A stretch of 64,000 nucleotides of DNA from BOG-1155 sp963717985 (lineage in GTDB: Bacteria > Desulfobacterota > Syntrophorhabdia > Syntrophorhabdales > WCHB1-27), in contig CAVQYC010000005.1 in NCBI GenBank assembly GCA_963717985.1, positions 434,001 to 498,000 on the forward strand, given 5' to 3'. Shown here one piece after another: positions 26,172-35,250 of the stretch; position 1 is the stretch's first letter; each line of letters opens with the position of its first letter. The notes under the pieces were generated by a model, which was given only the letters and a program-made list of their open reading frames with translations, had not been told where the DNA came from and did no database searches. Position numbers and translations under genes: made by a program.

Positions 26172-27305
26172 ATGGGACAGTGCACTATCCTCATCTACTC
26201 TGATGAATTGGCAGGTACCGAGTATTCTGCGTCCCATCCCTTTAAGCCCGTCAGGGCGAAGCTCTTCCTCGAGCTTTTGCACCGGTATTATAACCTTCAG
26301 GAAGACCACTTCAGGATCAAGAGGCCCGAGCCCCTCGATGAAGAGATCCTTTACCTGTTCCACAGCAGGCCGTATATTGACATGCTCAAGAAAGCCGGTA
26401 GGGGTGAGTTTGAGCCGGAGATGTTCCGGGCGGGCCTGGGCACTGAGGAGAACCCTGTTTTCAAGGGCATGTTCGATGTGGCGCTCACCATTGCCGGGGG
26501 CACACAGGAAGGGGCCATGGCGCTCATGGAGGGGGAGGCAGACACCGTTTTCGACCCCATAAGCGGCCTTCACCACGCGAAAAGAGACCATGCATCCGGT
26601 TTTTGCTATGTGAACGACGCCGCGTGCGTGATTGCCGACCTCGTGAGGAAGGGGCTGAGGGTCGCCTACGTCGATATAGACGTGCATCATGGCGACGGCG
26701 TCCAGGATGCCTTCTATACGACCGACCGCGTGCTGACAATTTCGCTCCACGAATCGGCGGCAACGCTTTTCCCCGGGACGGGGTTTGAAACGGAGATAGG
26801 CGTGGGCTCTGGAAAAGGTTATAACGTCAATGTGCCTTTTCGGGCCGGAACGGACGATGAAGTCTATCTCTCAGCCTTCGAGGCGGTGGTCCCTGCTTTG
26901 ATTGAGTGGTTCCGGCCTGACATTGTTTTCGCCCAGATCGGGGCGGATACCCACCGGGAAGACCATCTGGCGCACCTCAACCTCACGAGCAATGGTTACA
27001 CACGGGTAGTTTCGCAGATCAAGGCGCTCTCTTCCCGGATGCTGGCAATGGGCGGAGGGGGTTATAACGTTTACAGGACAGCGGCTCTCTGGGCCGCCGC
27101 ATGGTCCGCCCTGTCGGGTATGCAGGCTGAGGACAAGTTTACCGGCCTTGTAGGGGGCATGATGTACGGCCCGGAGGCAAAGGCGGGGAGCCTTGAAGAG
27201 GCGCCGTTCGTGCTGGAAGGGCGGGAGAAGGAGTTGTGCGCGAATGATGCGGACCGTGTAGTCCGCTATATCAGAGAGACTGTCTTTCCGATCCACGGCA
27301 TCTAG
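26172..27305 (+). CDS. histone-deacetylase-fold protein (AcuC-like)
   Basis: A 377-residue protein of the arginase/deacetylase fold. Catalytic and zinc-binding residues are all visible: His134/His135 in GLHHAKRDHA, Asp170 and His172 in YVDIDVHHGDG, Asp259 in IGADTHRED, and the substrate tyrosine in GGGGYNVYRTA. AcuC-type enzymes deacetylate lysines, for example on acetyl-CoA synthetase, and so control acetate or acyl-CoA activation. The stop codon TAG (27303-27305) is formed by the TA target duplication plus the first G of an IS630 element. It may control the aromatic or acyl-CoA ligases of this organism (inference). Confidence 0.85.
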   Translation: MGQCTILIYSDELAGTEYSASHPFKPVRAKLFLELLHRYYNLQEDHFRIKRPEPLDEEILYLFHSRPYIDMLKKAGRGEFEPEMFRAGLGTEENPVFKGMFDVALTIAGGTQEGAMALMEGEADTVFDPISGLHHAKRDHASGFCYVNDAACVIADLVRKGLRVAYVDIDVHHGDGVQDAFYTTDRVLTISLHESAATLFPGTGFETEIGVGSGKGYNVNVPFRAGTDDEVYLSAFEAVVPALIEWFRPDIVFAQIGADTHREDHLAHLNLTSNGYTRVVSQIKALSSRMLAMGGGGYNVYRTAALWAAAWSALSGMQAEDKFTGLVGGMMYGPEAKAGSLEEAPFVLEGREKELCANDADRVVRYIRETVFPIHGI

Positions 27306-28440
27306 TGTACTGTCTCAGTAATATATTTACAATAGCCTTTGCTTGTGCTATACTTGGTGCATGTGGAAACCAGCCAATAAGCTCATGATGACGGAAGAAC
27401 AGCAAAGAACATTGGAAGCTTGGATTCGTGCGAAAAAGACGCCTCAAAGAGTAGTCCTCCGTTCCCGTATTTGCCTGCTTGCCGCAAGGGGTCTCTCGCA
27501 TAACGCCATCGCTAAGGAATTGGACGCCTCTCGCCCCACGGTTCTGTTGTGGACAAACCGATTTAGAGCGAAAGGCATTTCAGGATTGGCTGAAGATGCT
27601 CCTCATGGTCCCAGTTCAAGGCAACTCGATCCGAAAAAGGTTGATGCCATCGTGGAAGCTACCCTCCATACAACGCCTGCCGATTCAACCCACTGGTCGA
27701 CGAGAACTATGGCAAAGGCTCATGGCGTCAGCCATGCGACCGTGCAACGCATCTGGGACGCCCATGGCTTGCAGCCGCACCGCGTGGAGACCTTCAAGTT
27801 ATCCAAAGACAAGCGATTCGTGGAAAAACTGACGGATGTTGTAGGCGTCTATCTGAATCCGCCCGACAAGGCGGTGGTGCTATGCGTCGATGAAAAGACC
27901 CAGGTGCAGGCGCTCGATAGGACGCAACCGGGTCTGCCTATGAAGAAAGGGCGCTGCGGAACAATGACGCACGATTACCGACGCAACGGTACTACCTGTC
28001 TTTTTGCTGCGATGAACCTGTTGGAAGGAAAAGTTATCGGCTCCTGTTATCCCCGGCACAGGAACACGGAATTCCTAAAGTTTCTCCGCAAGATCAACCG
28101 GGAAGTGCCCCAGAAATTGGCAATTCACTTGATCCTGGATAATTATGGAACGCACGGCCACCCAAATGTGAAAATGTGGCTTGAAAAGCATCCTCGCTTT
28201 GCCCTTCACTTCACACCCACAAGCTCATCCTGGTTGAATCTGGTAGAACGTTGGTTTGGAGAAATCACACGGAAAAGAATCCGTCGGGGAGTATTCAAAA
28301 GCGTGCCGGAACTGGTAGCCGCCATCGAAGAGTACATCCGGCTCTACAACGAGAACCCCAAGCCTTTTGTTTGGACGAAGAAAGCGGAAGATATCGTCAA
28401 GAAGGTGGCCCGTTGTAAAGCCGTTACTGAGACAGTACAC
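27305..28440 (+). mobile_element. IS630-family insertion sequence, copy 1 (intact)
   Basis: The terminal inverted repeats GTGTACTGTCTCAGTAA (27305-27321) and TTACTGAGACAGTACAC (28424-28440) are perfect over 17 bp. TA dinucleotides at 27303-27304 and 28441-28442 are the target duplication typical of IS630/mariner elements. The element contains one complete transposase frame. A decayed second copy lies at 43287-44395 and a small fragment at 38727-38851. Confidence 0.9.
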
Positions 28441-28443
28441 TAG
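27361..28443 (+). CDS. IS630-family transposase
   Basis: A 360-residue transposase. The N-terminal half has two helix-turn-helix units (NAIAKELDASRPTVLLW and AKAHGVSHATVQRIWDAHGL). The C-terminal DDE domain shows VLCVDEKTQVQALDR (Asp), IHLILDNYGTHGHP (Asp) and SSWLNLVERWFGEI (Glu). The stop codon TAG begins with the TA target site just outside the right inverted repeat, so the coding frame closes only after insertion. The ATG at 27361 is used; an upstream in-frame start at 27343 is possible. Confidence 0.9.
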   Translation: MWKPANKLMMTEEQQRTLEAWIRAKKTPQRVVLRSRICLLAARGLSHNAIAKELDASRPTVLLWTNRFRAKGISGLAEDAPHGPSSRQLDPKKVDAIVEATLHTTPADSTHWSTRTMAKAHGVSHATVQRIWDAHGLQPHRVETFKLSKDKRFVEKLTDVVGVYLNPPDKAVVLCVDEKTQVQALDRTQPGLPMKKGRCGTMTHDYRRNGTTCLFAAMNLLEGKVIGSCYPRHRNTEFLKFLRKINREVPQKLAIHLILDNYGTHGHPNVKMWLEKHPRFALHFTPTSSSWLNLVERWFGEITRKRIRRGVFKSVPELVAAIEEYIRLYNENPKPFVWTKKAEDIVKKVARCKAVTETVH

Positions 28444-28693
28444 CCGCCAAGCCGCAGTAAGGACCGGGGCAGCCTTACGAGACCTTCGTGAGCAGCTTAC
28501 CGGCAAGCCCCATCCCCTGTAAGCCCTTTACAAAGGGCGTCTTCACATGAAGCAGCGCACGAAAAGTTACCTTCGCACACGACGAAAAGCAGCCTCTGAA
28601 AAATATTTGATCTATTCAAATAGATTTTGATCCTGGCGCAGGGTCCTGAAGGCCATGACCGCTTACACCACGCGTTCCATAATATACCGTCCT

Positions 28694-29653
28694 CTAGGGT
28701 GCAACCAAATTATTAGACCCCGTGTATTGCGTGCTCATTAATGGATCGATGCCGCCCGCAACATTTCCGTAAAATATGTTGTTCTGGACGACATGTCCCC
28801 CGCCATCACCGTAGAAGTCCAATCCGTAGCCGGCATTGTTGGTCACAGTGTTGTTTTGGATAACGCAGCCCTTGGCGCCGGTCTGCCAGATGATGATGCC
28901 TCCGCAATTCTGTTGGGTGACTATTGTATTATTTGCTATTAATACGGTGCCCAGGCTCACATATCCGGCAATTTGTATTCCGTAAGCCTGGTTTCCGTAT
29001 ATCAGGTTGTTCTGCACAGTGGAATTTGGACTGCAAAGGTAAACCCCCTGATCTTCAGATCCGTAAGGGATACCCGGACCCAAAGAGAGCCTGCCGTTTC
29101 CGTAGACGATATTGCCGTTTACCATGCAATTCGTGGCGTTTTGGTCGGTGTAGATTCCGTTGTGCCCGATGCTGGGACTCACGGTGGTATCACTCCCGTT
29201 GTTATGGACGATGTTCCCCGTTATCGTCGCGTACTGTCCGTGTACCGAGACTCCTTCACGCGAAAAGTTTCTCATTTGAAAGCCCTGGATCTGTACGTAG
29301 TTGGCGGGGATGTAGACTCCTATCTGTACCGTGTTATTCCCATCGATGATCGCCCCGCCCGGGCTGGCAGACATGAACAGGATCGGGTTGCTCGCGGTCC
29401 CTCCTCTGCTGAGAAGAAGACCGAACACCCCTTGCGCTTGATAATTCTCATAGTAAACGCCTTTCGACGCGATTACGGTATCTCCGGGGTTTACCAAACA
29501 GGCCGGTTTCGCCAGGGTTTTGAAAGGCGCGGTAAGGGACCCAACATTGCTGTCATTGCCGGACGGTGAAACGTAGTATGTTGCGGATATCGCTGCGTTC
29601 GAAAAAAATAGCACGAATAGTGTGGAAATAGCCGCTAGGCTGAGTCTTTTCAT
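28694..29653 (-). CDS. secreted right-handed parallel beta-helix protein
   Basis: A 319-residue exported protein. The signal peptide is residues 1-23 (cleavage near AISA). The N-terminus YYVSPSGNDSNVGSLTAPFK is typical of surface polysaccharide-binding or lyase-like beta-helix proteins. The rest is made of short repeats of the N-x-I-x-x-N-x-x-G type (GNIVHNNG, NNLIYGNQAYGIQI, NNTVTNNAGYGLD), which stack into a right-handed beta-helix as in pectate lyases. No catalytic triad can be assigned. It ends soon after the helix, so it could be a short or truncated member. It looks monocistronic. Confidence 0.75.
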   Translation of the reverse strand: MKRLSLAAISTLFVLFFSNAAISATYYVSPSGNDSNVGSLTAPFKTLAKPACLVNPGDTVIASKGVYYENYQAQGVFGLLLSRGGTASNPILFMSASPGGAIIDGNNTVQIGVYIPANYVQIQGFQMRNFSREGVSVHGQYATITGNIVHNNGSDTTVSPSIGHNGIYTDQNATNCMVNGNIVYGNGRLSLGPGIPYGSEDQGVYLCSPNSTVQNNLIYGNQAYGIQIAGYVSLGTVLIANNTIVTQQNCGGIIIWQTGAKGCVIQNNTVTNNAGYGLDFYGDGGGHVVQNNIFYGNVAGGIDPLMSTQYTGSNNLVAP

Positions 29654-30225
29654 CTCTGTCCGCCTCCTCTGCGGATTTTGCCGGTTCTAGGGTGTCGTTG
29701 TCGCTCCGCTTCAGAATGCTTTCGTGGCTCTTTGCCTTGAACACCATCCATACCGGCGATTCCGCTTGTCCTCCGGAGTGCTGTTTTCCATGCCGCCTTC
29801 TGCGCCCGCTATTATACACTATTGGGGAATAATATCATTGGGTGGGAAACCGTGTCTAAGACACATGGCGCTCATGTCGCCGTTGTCTAAAAAGCTTACG
29901 GAAATCCATAGCGGGCACGAAGGGTGGCAGGAACGGTGTTTCATCCGTCACACAAACAATGTTCCCATCACGCCCGTCTTTCTCATACCGAGTCTCCTTT
30001 GGACAGAATTGTGTCCGACCCGGCGGCTCGACCACCTATCGGGTGATGATCGCGGGCGCAGTTCTGAGACACGCTCGCTTTCCGCTCCGTGGTCGCCCAT
30101 GGTTTGGCTTTGTTGGACCTTGAGGGGATAATACCATGCACTTGTTGCAGTTTTGCAAAGATTTCGTGAAATATTCGTTAAAACAAGTCACGGTTCATAT
30201 GGGGCCCCCCATAACAGGTGCACTT

Positions 30226-30267
30226 CGGCCGGAGGGAGTTTTGATGCATGGCGCTTTGTTGGGTCGC
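30226..30267 (+). repeat. dispersed repeat unit, third copy
   Basis: CGGCCGGAGG, then a TTTTGATGCA block and a GGGTCGC end, matching the unit at 14991-15036 in order with about 80 percent identity by eye. Confidence 0.5.
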
Positions 30268-30336
30268 ACCGGCTCCATGTTACCTTAACTGGGTGGTAAA
30301 TATGAGGATGTTGCGGTGTCGATGATGACAAATAAT

Positions 30337-30378
30337 CGGCGGGGTGCCCGGCTCCATCGGCGGGGTGCCCGGCTCCAT
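30337..30378. repeat. tandem 21-bp repeat, two perfect copies
   Basis: The unit begins CGGCGGGGTGCCCGG and ends CTCCAT; copies are at 30337-30357 and 30358-30378. It lies in non-coding DNA beside the dispersed repeat unit, which shares the CCGGCTCCATG end. Confidence 0.7.
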
Positions 30379-30444
30379 ATTGCTTTGCCGGGCCGCACGC
30401 AAAAAGTGCCCGGCCGTCTATATGCCCTATACCCGGCCGCTAAC

Positions 30445-31107
30445 CTACGGTACCTCCGTAACCTTCACCGTCTGTGGCGGTTTCTGGTCGAGACTCGTCA
30501 CAACCTCCGCATCTTCTACGGCTTCCGATAACGTCTCTCGTTTCTCGATGAGACTCACGAAGTCGTCTTTGTGGAAGTAGACGATCATATATTCGAGGAA
30601 CCCGCCGTAGGTGTCGCATTGCGACAGGTCACGGACAGGCCAGTAGACGCCGAAGGCAAGGCCGTCGACCCCGTCCATCCGTAGGTCTTCCACTTTGAGG
30701 TAACGGAGGTTCTTCTCGAAATGGTGTCGGAATACCTCGGAGAACCTTTCGGTGGGTTTTGACGGCATCTCGCCGATGTGGGAGAACACTTCAGGTTTTG
30801 ACGGCATCTCGCCGATGTGGATGTTACGCGGCCTTACCTCGACGAGGAGGTAGTGAAGTGTCTTGCCTTCCCTGTCGGAGACGTTCACAAAACCCAGGCC
30901 GCCCGGATAGATGTCGATGCCGGCCGACCGGTACCGCTGGTAGAGATTGTTCAGGATCGGCCGATACTGCACGGACAATTCGGAAAGAGCAGGGTCCTGA
31001 TAAGAGGTCTTTATCGCCTGTCCTTCATTTTGGGCAACCAGCACAGGTCCGGCACTGCAAGAGGCGAGGACGCACAGAAACAAAACGAGAATCAGCGTTG
31101 TTTTCAT
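30445..31107 (-). CDS. lipoprotein of unknown function
   Basis: A 220-residue lipoprotein. The ATG at 31107 follows AAGGAG by 8 nt. The signal peptide ends in the lipobox LASC (Cys at about residue 18), so the mature protein should be lipid-anchored. The mature part has no recognised domain. It contains a duplicated HIGEMPSKP segment 13 residues apart, caused by a 39-bp tandem duplication in the DNA. Its start overlaps the stop of the upstream merR-like gene by 4 nt, so it is co-transcribed with the pheST-ihfA operon. A much longer frame from 31374 reads through merR in another frame and is rejected. Confidence 0.75.
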   Translation of the reverse strand: MKTTLILVLFLCVLASCSAGPVLVAQNEGQAIKTSYQDPALSELSVQYRPILNNLYQRYRSAGIDIYPGGLGFVNVSDREGKTLHYLLVEVRPRNIHIGEMPSKPEVFSHIGEMPSKPTERFSEVFRHHFEKNLRYLKVEDLRMDGVDGLAFGVYWPVRDLSQCDTYGGFLEYMIVYFHKDDFVSLIEKRETLSEAVEDAEVVTSLDQKPPQTVKVTEVP

Positions 31108-31421
31108 GTTCGGTCTCCTTTGTCGAGTATTTTGACGATCTCCCTTAGTTCTTCCTTGATCTCCACAAAGAGCGTTCTCTGCGTGTTCAGGTATTTTTTG
31201 GCGCCGTCGATAGTAAATCGTTTTTCGTAAAGAAGTTTTTTGATAGTGAAAATCGCATCCAGGTCCTTTCTTCTGTACAGTCTCTGTCCCGTGGAGCTTT
31301 TCGCTGGCTTTATGTCCCTGAATTCTTGTTCCCAGTACCGCAGTATATGAGGCTTTAGGCCGGTAAGCGTGCACACTTCCCTTATCCTGTAGAATACCCT
31401 TTCAGGGATATTCGGGATCAT
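31104..31421 (-). CDS. MerR-family transcriptional regulator (IHF-linked)
   Basis: A 105-residue protein with an N-terminal MerR winged helix: YRIREVCTLTGLKPHILRYW, the conserved EQEFRDIKPAKSSTGQRLYR, then RKDLDAIFTIKKLL. A short coiled-coil tail ends the protein and there is no effector domain. Such short MerR proteins directly downstream of ihfA are common in Deltaproteobacteria; their target is not known to me. It overlaps ihfA by 4 nt. Confidence 0.85.
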   Translation of the reverse strand: MIPNIPERVFYRIREVCTLTGLKPHILRYWEQEFRDIKPAKSSTGQRLYRRKDLDAIFTIKKLLYEKRFTIDGAKKYLNTQRTLFVEIKEELREIVKILDKGDRT

Positions 31422-31708
31422 GCGCCGTTGTCGTTGTAGTTTATCTCGTCTTTCAAAACCTGGCTCAACTTGAAGTTCAGCACTTTGCGCGGGGCAATCT
31501 CGATCACTTCGCCCGTTTGAGGGTTTCTTCCCTTTCTTGCCTGCTTCTCTTTTACTACAAAATTACCCAGCCCGGATATCTTGACATTTTCACCCTGAGC
31601 CAGACTTTGTTTCACGATCCTAAAAAATTGCTCGACGAGATCCGACGATTCTCTCTTTGAAAAACCGAGCTTTTCGTATACTGTCGTCACTATTTCCTGC
31701 TTCGTCAT
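31418..31708 (-). CDS. ihfA: integration host factor subunit alpha
   Basis: A 96-residue HU/IHF-family DNA-bending protein. KREISGLGNF-type motifs appear as KISGLGNFVVKEKQARKGRN, followed by PQTGEVIEIAPRKVLNFKLS, in which the proline of the beta-arm intercalates into DNA. It works as a heterodimer with IhfB in recombination, replication and transcription. Its location after pheT is the classical one for ihfA (himA). The length is normal. Confidence 0.93.
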   Translation of the reverse strand: MTKQEIVTTVYEKLGFSKRESSDLVEQFFRIVKQSLAQGENVKISGLGNFVVKEKQARKGRNPQTGEVIEIAPRKVLNFKLSQVLKDEINYNDNGA

Positions 31709-31717
31709 ACATCCTCC

Positions 31718-34147
31718 CTACGTTCTCAGTTTTATCCCTTCTTTCGCTGAAAGCCTCCCGATAATGATCTGCTGCAGAGTGTTTACGTTCTCGTCCGTGA
31801 GAGTGTCCTCGTAGGATTGAAACACAACGCGAAAAGATATGCTTCTCACCTCCTTCTTAAAAGTATCGAAGACCCCAACCGAGACTATCAGGGGAGACAC
31901 TTGTGATACCTGCTCAACAAGATCGGCAACCGGAACCCGGTCCGGCACATAAAAGGAAAAATCGCGCACAACGGCCGGGTAACGGGATATGGGTCGGTAG
32001 GTCCTTTCCCGGGTCCCGCACCGGCCGAGCACGTCAAGATCCAGCTCGCAGCACCACACCTTCTCGCCCGCGTTGTAGGCGGCCCTCACGCTGTCCCGGA
32101 GCGCCCCGATCCAGCCGACTTTTCTGTCGTTGGCGAAGAGGTCCGCCGCACCTGCGCTTTCGAGGAAGGGACTTTCCGTGCGCTGCACCCGGAGCGGGAG
32201 GTTGAACCGCTCGAAAAGACCCTCCAGGACACCCTTCAGGTCGAAGAAATCGAACTCTTTCACCGTATCTCTCCAGAAGTACTCCCTTTCCTTGCCCGAA
32301 ATCGCGCAAGCCAGATGCATCGATTCGCTGGGCAGTTGTGACTCGTCCGATCTGAAGAATACCTTGCCCACCTCGAAGAGCCTCAGGTTCTTCGTGCCCC
32401 TGTTGCTGTTGTAGGCGATGTTTTCGAGCAGGCGCGCGGCAAGGAAGGTGCGCATGACGCCCAGCTCTTTCGATATCGGGTTGAGCAGGGGCACAAAGGA
32501 TGCGCGCTCGTCGGGGGCCTGAAGAAGAAAGTTCTCGATATCCTTGACGCTGAAGAACCCGTAGTTGATGACCTCAAAGAACCCGGCCGCCGCCAGGTAC
32601 GTCTTGGCCGCGTCGATGTCCCTGTCTGCCTTTCCCCGCGACACGGGGAGAAGAGTGCTGACCGGGGCGGAAGCAGGCACGGCGTCGTAGCCGGCTATGC
32701 GCGCCACTTCCTCGATGAGGTCGACGTACTCGTTCAAATCGTGGCGGAATGGCGGTATGGAAAAGCAGAGCATCTCCGCGCCGCTCGAAAGCGGTTGGGG
32801 GGACACCCCTCTCGCCTCTTGTCTTTCGGAGGAGTGTCCCCCCTCCACTATCCCGATTGACGCAAGGCCGTCGACGACCTCCTCGCGGGAGAGGGGCGCA
32901 CCGATGAGATCCCGGGTGCGCTTCAGGCTTAAAGCTATCGTGCGGGGCGGACGCTTTTCGTATACCTCCAGGCTGCCCGCGAGCACGACTCCCCCCGCGG
33001 TGCGCTGCATCAGCTCAATGGCCCTCCGGGCCGCGTAGTCGACCGTTTCGATATCGATGCCCTTCTCGAAGCGCGCCGAGGCCTCGGACCGTAAGTCTAG
33101 CCGCCTTGCCGTCCGTCTGATGAGCAGCGGGTTGAAGAAGGCGCTCTCCAGGGCTACATCTTTCGTTGCCGCGCTTATCTCTGAGTTTTCTCCTCCCATG
33201 ACGCCGGCGAGGGCCACGGGACCTGACCCGTCGCAGATGAGTATGTCCCCCTTAACAAGTGTCCTGTCCTGACCGTCGAGGGTGCGGAAGAGGGACTTCT
33301 CGTGGGCCACCCTCACGTCGATGCGCTTCGCAGCGATGGTCGCATAGTCAAAGGCATGGAGCGGCTGGCCAAGTTCCAGCATCACGTAATTCGTCACGTC
33401 GACAATGGCGTTTATGGGCCGCATGCCGGCTTTCGTGATCCTGCTTCTCATCCAGAAAGGGGCGGAGACGATCGAGATCCCCCGCACCATGCGCAGCACG
33501 TACCTGGGGCACGCGTCCGTGTCGGCGACCGAGAGCTTGATGAGGCCGTCTATGGCGTCCGTCTCTTTCAGAGTGAAGGAGGGGAGGGTGACGCTAAGGC
33601 CATATATGCCCGCCACTTCTCTCGCGATGCCCAGGATGGACTGGCAGTCGCCCCTGTTTGGCGGTACGTTGACATCGAGTACGTAATCGGCGATGCCGAG
33701 GGCGGCCTCGAGGGGCTCGCCCGTTTTTAATGTGTCCGGGAGCACGAAGATGCCGCTATGGTCGTCCGATAGGGCTAGCTCCTTTTCCGAGCAGAGCATG
33801 CCTGAAGACTCAACACCCACGAGCCGTTTTTTCTCGATCACGCTGTTGTCGGCGAGGCGCCCACCGGGCAGGGCGACGGCCACCGTCTGTCCCTTGGCGA
33901 CATTGGGCGCGGCGCAGACGATGGGGAGGACGTCCGCCCCCACTTCCACCCGGCACAGGGAGAGCTTTTTCGCAGCCGGGATTGCCTCGACCTCGAGGAC
34001 CCTGCCGACGTAGACCTGGCTGAACCGGGGCGATATGCGCTCCACTGCCTCAACTTCGAGCCCTCTCATGGTAAGTGCGTCTGCCACGTCGGAGGCGGCC
34101 GCAGAGACCGGGGTAAATTCTTTCAGCCAGTTAAAGGGTACTCTCAT
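31718..34147 (-). CDS. pheT: phenylalanine--tRNA ligase beta subunit
   Basis: An 809-residue beta subunit. It has an N-terminal MRVPFNWLKEF, a tRNA-binding OB domain (about 40-150), the B3/B4 editing region with MRSRITKAGMRPINAIVDVT, B5 domains, a catalytic-like core (KELGVMRTFLAARLLENIAY) and a C-terminal anticodon-binding FDX-ACB domain (YRPISRYPAVVRDFSFYVPD). It charges tRNA-Phe with PheS as an (alpha-beta)2 enzyme. It lies 7 nt after pheS and 9 nt before ihfA. Confidence 0.95.
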   Translation of the reverse strand: MRVPFNWLKEFTPVSAAASDVADALTMRGLEVEAVERISPRFSQVYVGRVLEVEAIPAAKKLSLCRVEVGADVLPIVCAAPNVAKGQTVAVALPGGRLADNSVIEKKRLVGVESSGMLCSEKELALSDDHSGIFVLPDTLKTGEPLEAALGIADYVLDVNVPPNRGDCQSILGIAREVAGIYGLSVTLPSFTLKETDAIDGLIKLSVADTDACPRYVLRMVRGISIVSAPFWMRSRITKAGMRPINAIVDVTNYVMLELGQPLHAFDYATIAAKRIDVRVAHEKSLFRTLDGQDRTLVKGDILICDGSGPVALAGVMGGENSEISAATKDVALESAFFNPLLIRRTARRLDLRSEASARFEKGIDIETVDYAARRAIELMQRTAGGVVLAGSLEVYEKRPPRTIALSLKRTRDLIGAPLSREEVVDGLASIGIVEGGHSSERQEARGVSPQPLSSGAEMLCFSIPPFRHDLNEYVDLIEEVARIAGYDAVPASAPVSTLLPVSRGKADRDIDAAKTYLAAAGFFEVINYGFFSVKDIENFLLQAPDERASFVPLLNPISKELGVMRTFLAARLLENIAYNSNRGTKNLRLFEVGKVFFRSDESQLPSESMHLACAISGKEREYFWRDTVKEFDFFDLKGVLEGLFERFNLPLRVQRTESPFLESAGAADLFANDRKVGWIGALRDSVRAAYNAGEKVWCCELDLDVLGRCGTRERTYRPISRYPAVVRDFSFYVPDRVPVADLVEQVSQVSPLIVSVGVFDTFKKEVRSISFRVVFQSYEDTLTDENVNTLQQIIIGRLSAKEGIKLRT

Positions 34148-34154
34148 TGCAGCC

Positions 34155-35165
34155 TCAGAACTGTGACAGGAAACGGATGTCGTTATTATAGAACTGCTTG
34201 ATGTCGTCGATGCCGAACTTTATCATGGCGATCCTTTCGACCCCCATGCCGAAGGCGAACCCGCTTACCTCTTCCGGGTCATAGCCCACGTTCCTGAAGA
34301 GCTGGGGATGGACGGTGCCGGAGCCGAGGATTTCGAGCCATCCGGTCTTTTTGCACACGCCGCAGCCCGTGCCCTTGCAGATGACGCAGCCGATATCCAC
34401 CTCGGCCGAGGGTTCGGTGAAGGGGAAGTAACTGGGCCTGAACCTCACCGGCACGTTTTCTCCGAACATCTCATGGATAAACATGGTCAACACGCCTTTG
34501 AGATCGGAAAACCTCACGTTCCTGTCAACCATCAGGCCTTCGACCTGGTGGAACATAGGGGTATGGGAGATGTCCTGGTCGTGGCGGTAGACCGCGCCGG
34601 GAGCGATGATCCGTATGGGGGGCGACGAGCGCTCCATGGTCCGTATCTGGACTGGGGAGGTGTGGGTCCGCAGCACCACGTCGGGTTTCACGTAGAAAGT
34701 ATCCTGCATGTCCCGGGCGGGATGGTCCTTGGGGATGTTGAGGGCCTCGAAATTGTAGTACTCAAGCTCGATGTCCGGTCCCTCGGCAACCGAAAATCCG
34801 AGGGAGGAAAAGATCCTGATGATCTCATCGAAGATAAGCGTGATGGGGTGGAGCCTGCCGGGGACGGGTTTTTTTCCGGGGAGCGTGATGTCGATGGACG
34901 TGTCTTGCGCCCTTTTTATCTGCTCCTCGCCGGCGTATGCCGCCTCAAGCTCACCCAGTCTTGTCTCGGTCCAGTTCTTGAGGCTGTTGATCTCCCGGCC
35001 GGCCGGACGCCTTTCCTCAAGCTCCCTGGTTTTTAACTGCTCATAGTAGTCCGGGAAGAGACCCTTCCTGCCGAGGAGGCTGACCTTCACTCGCCTCAGG
35101 TCTTCCATCGAGTGTATCGATGCAAGTTCCTGAGTGATTTTTTCTTTAAGCGCCGTAAGATCCAC
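34155..35165 (-). CDS. pheS: phenylalanine--tRNA ligase alpha subunit
   Basis: A 336-residue class II synthetase subunit. An N-terminal coiled coil (about 1-90) is followed by the catalytic core with AEGPDIELEYYNFEALNIP, motif 2 (APGAVYRHDQDISHTPMFHQ) and motif 3 (GFAFGMGVERIAMIKFG). It activates Phe and transfers it to tRNA-Phe. It lies directly upstream of pheT. A bulged hairpin (35202-35234) sits in the 85-nt leader between rplT and pheS. Confidence 0.95.
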   Translation of the reverse strand: MDLTALKEKITQELASIHSMEDLRRVKVSLLGRKGLFPDYYEQLKTRELEERRPAGREINSLKNWTETRLGELEAAYAGEEQIKRAQDTSIDITLPGKKPVPGRLHPITLIFDEIIRIFSSLGFSVAEGPDIELEYYNFEALNIPKDHPARDMQDTFYVKPDVVLRTHTSPVQIRTMERSSPPIRIIAPGAVYRHDQDISHTPMFHQVEGLMVDRNVRFSDLKGVLTMFIHEMFGENVPVRFRPSYFPFTEPSAEVDIGCVICKGTGCGVCKKTGWLEILGSGTVHPQLFRNVGYDPEEVSGFAFGMGVERIAMIKFGIDDIKQFYNNDIRFLSQF

Positions 35166-35201
35166 TCGTCTTTCGCCCTATGCGCACCAACGTCATCACC
35201 C

Positions 35202-35234
35202 GAAAAGCTCAACTACCCGGGCGGTTGAGTTTTC
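35202..35234 (-). promoter_or_regulatory. hairpin in the rplT-pheS spacer (attenuator-like)
   Basis: GAAAAGCTCAAC (35202-35213) pairs with GTTGAGTTTTC (35224-35234), 11 bp with one bulged G and a GC-rich loop. Read on the gene strand it ends in CUUUU but not a long U-run. It could set pheST expression relative to the ribosomal genes. Confidence 0.4.
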
Positions 35235-35250
35235 CACCCAACGCTTCAGA

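Larger units (their letters stand above)
29654..30444. other. 791-bp region with repeats but no recognised gene
   Basis: Frames crossing this space lack ribosome-binding sites and family features. It holds a perfect palindrome TATGGGGCCCCCCATA (30198-30213), one unit of the dispersed repeat (30226-30267) and a tandem 21-bp repeat (30337-30378). The promoter of the beta-helix gene should lie near 29660-29750. Confidence 0.4.
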
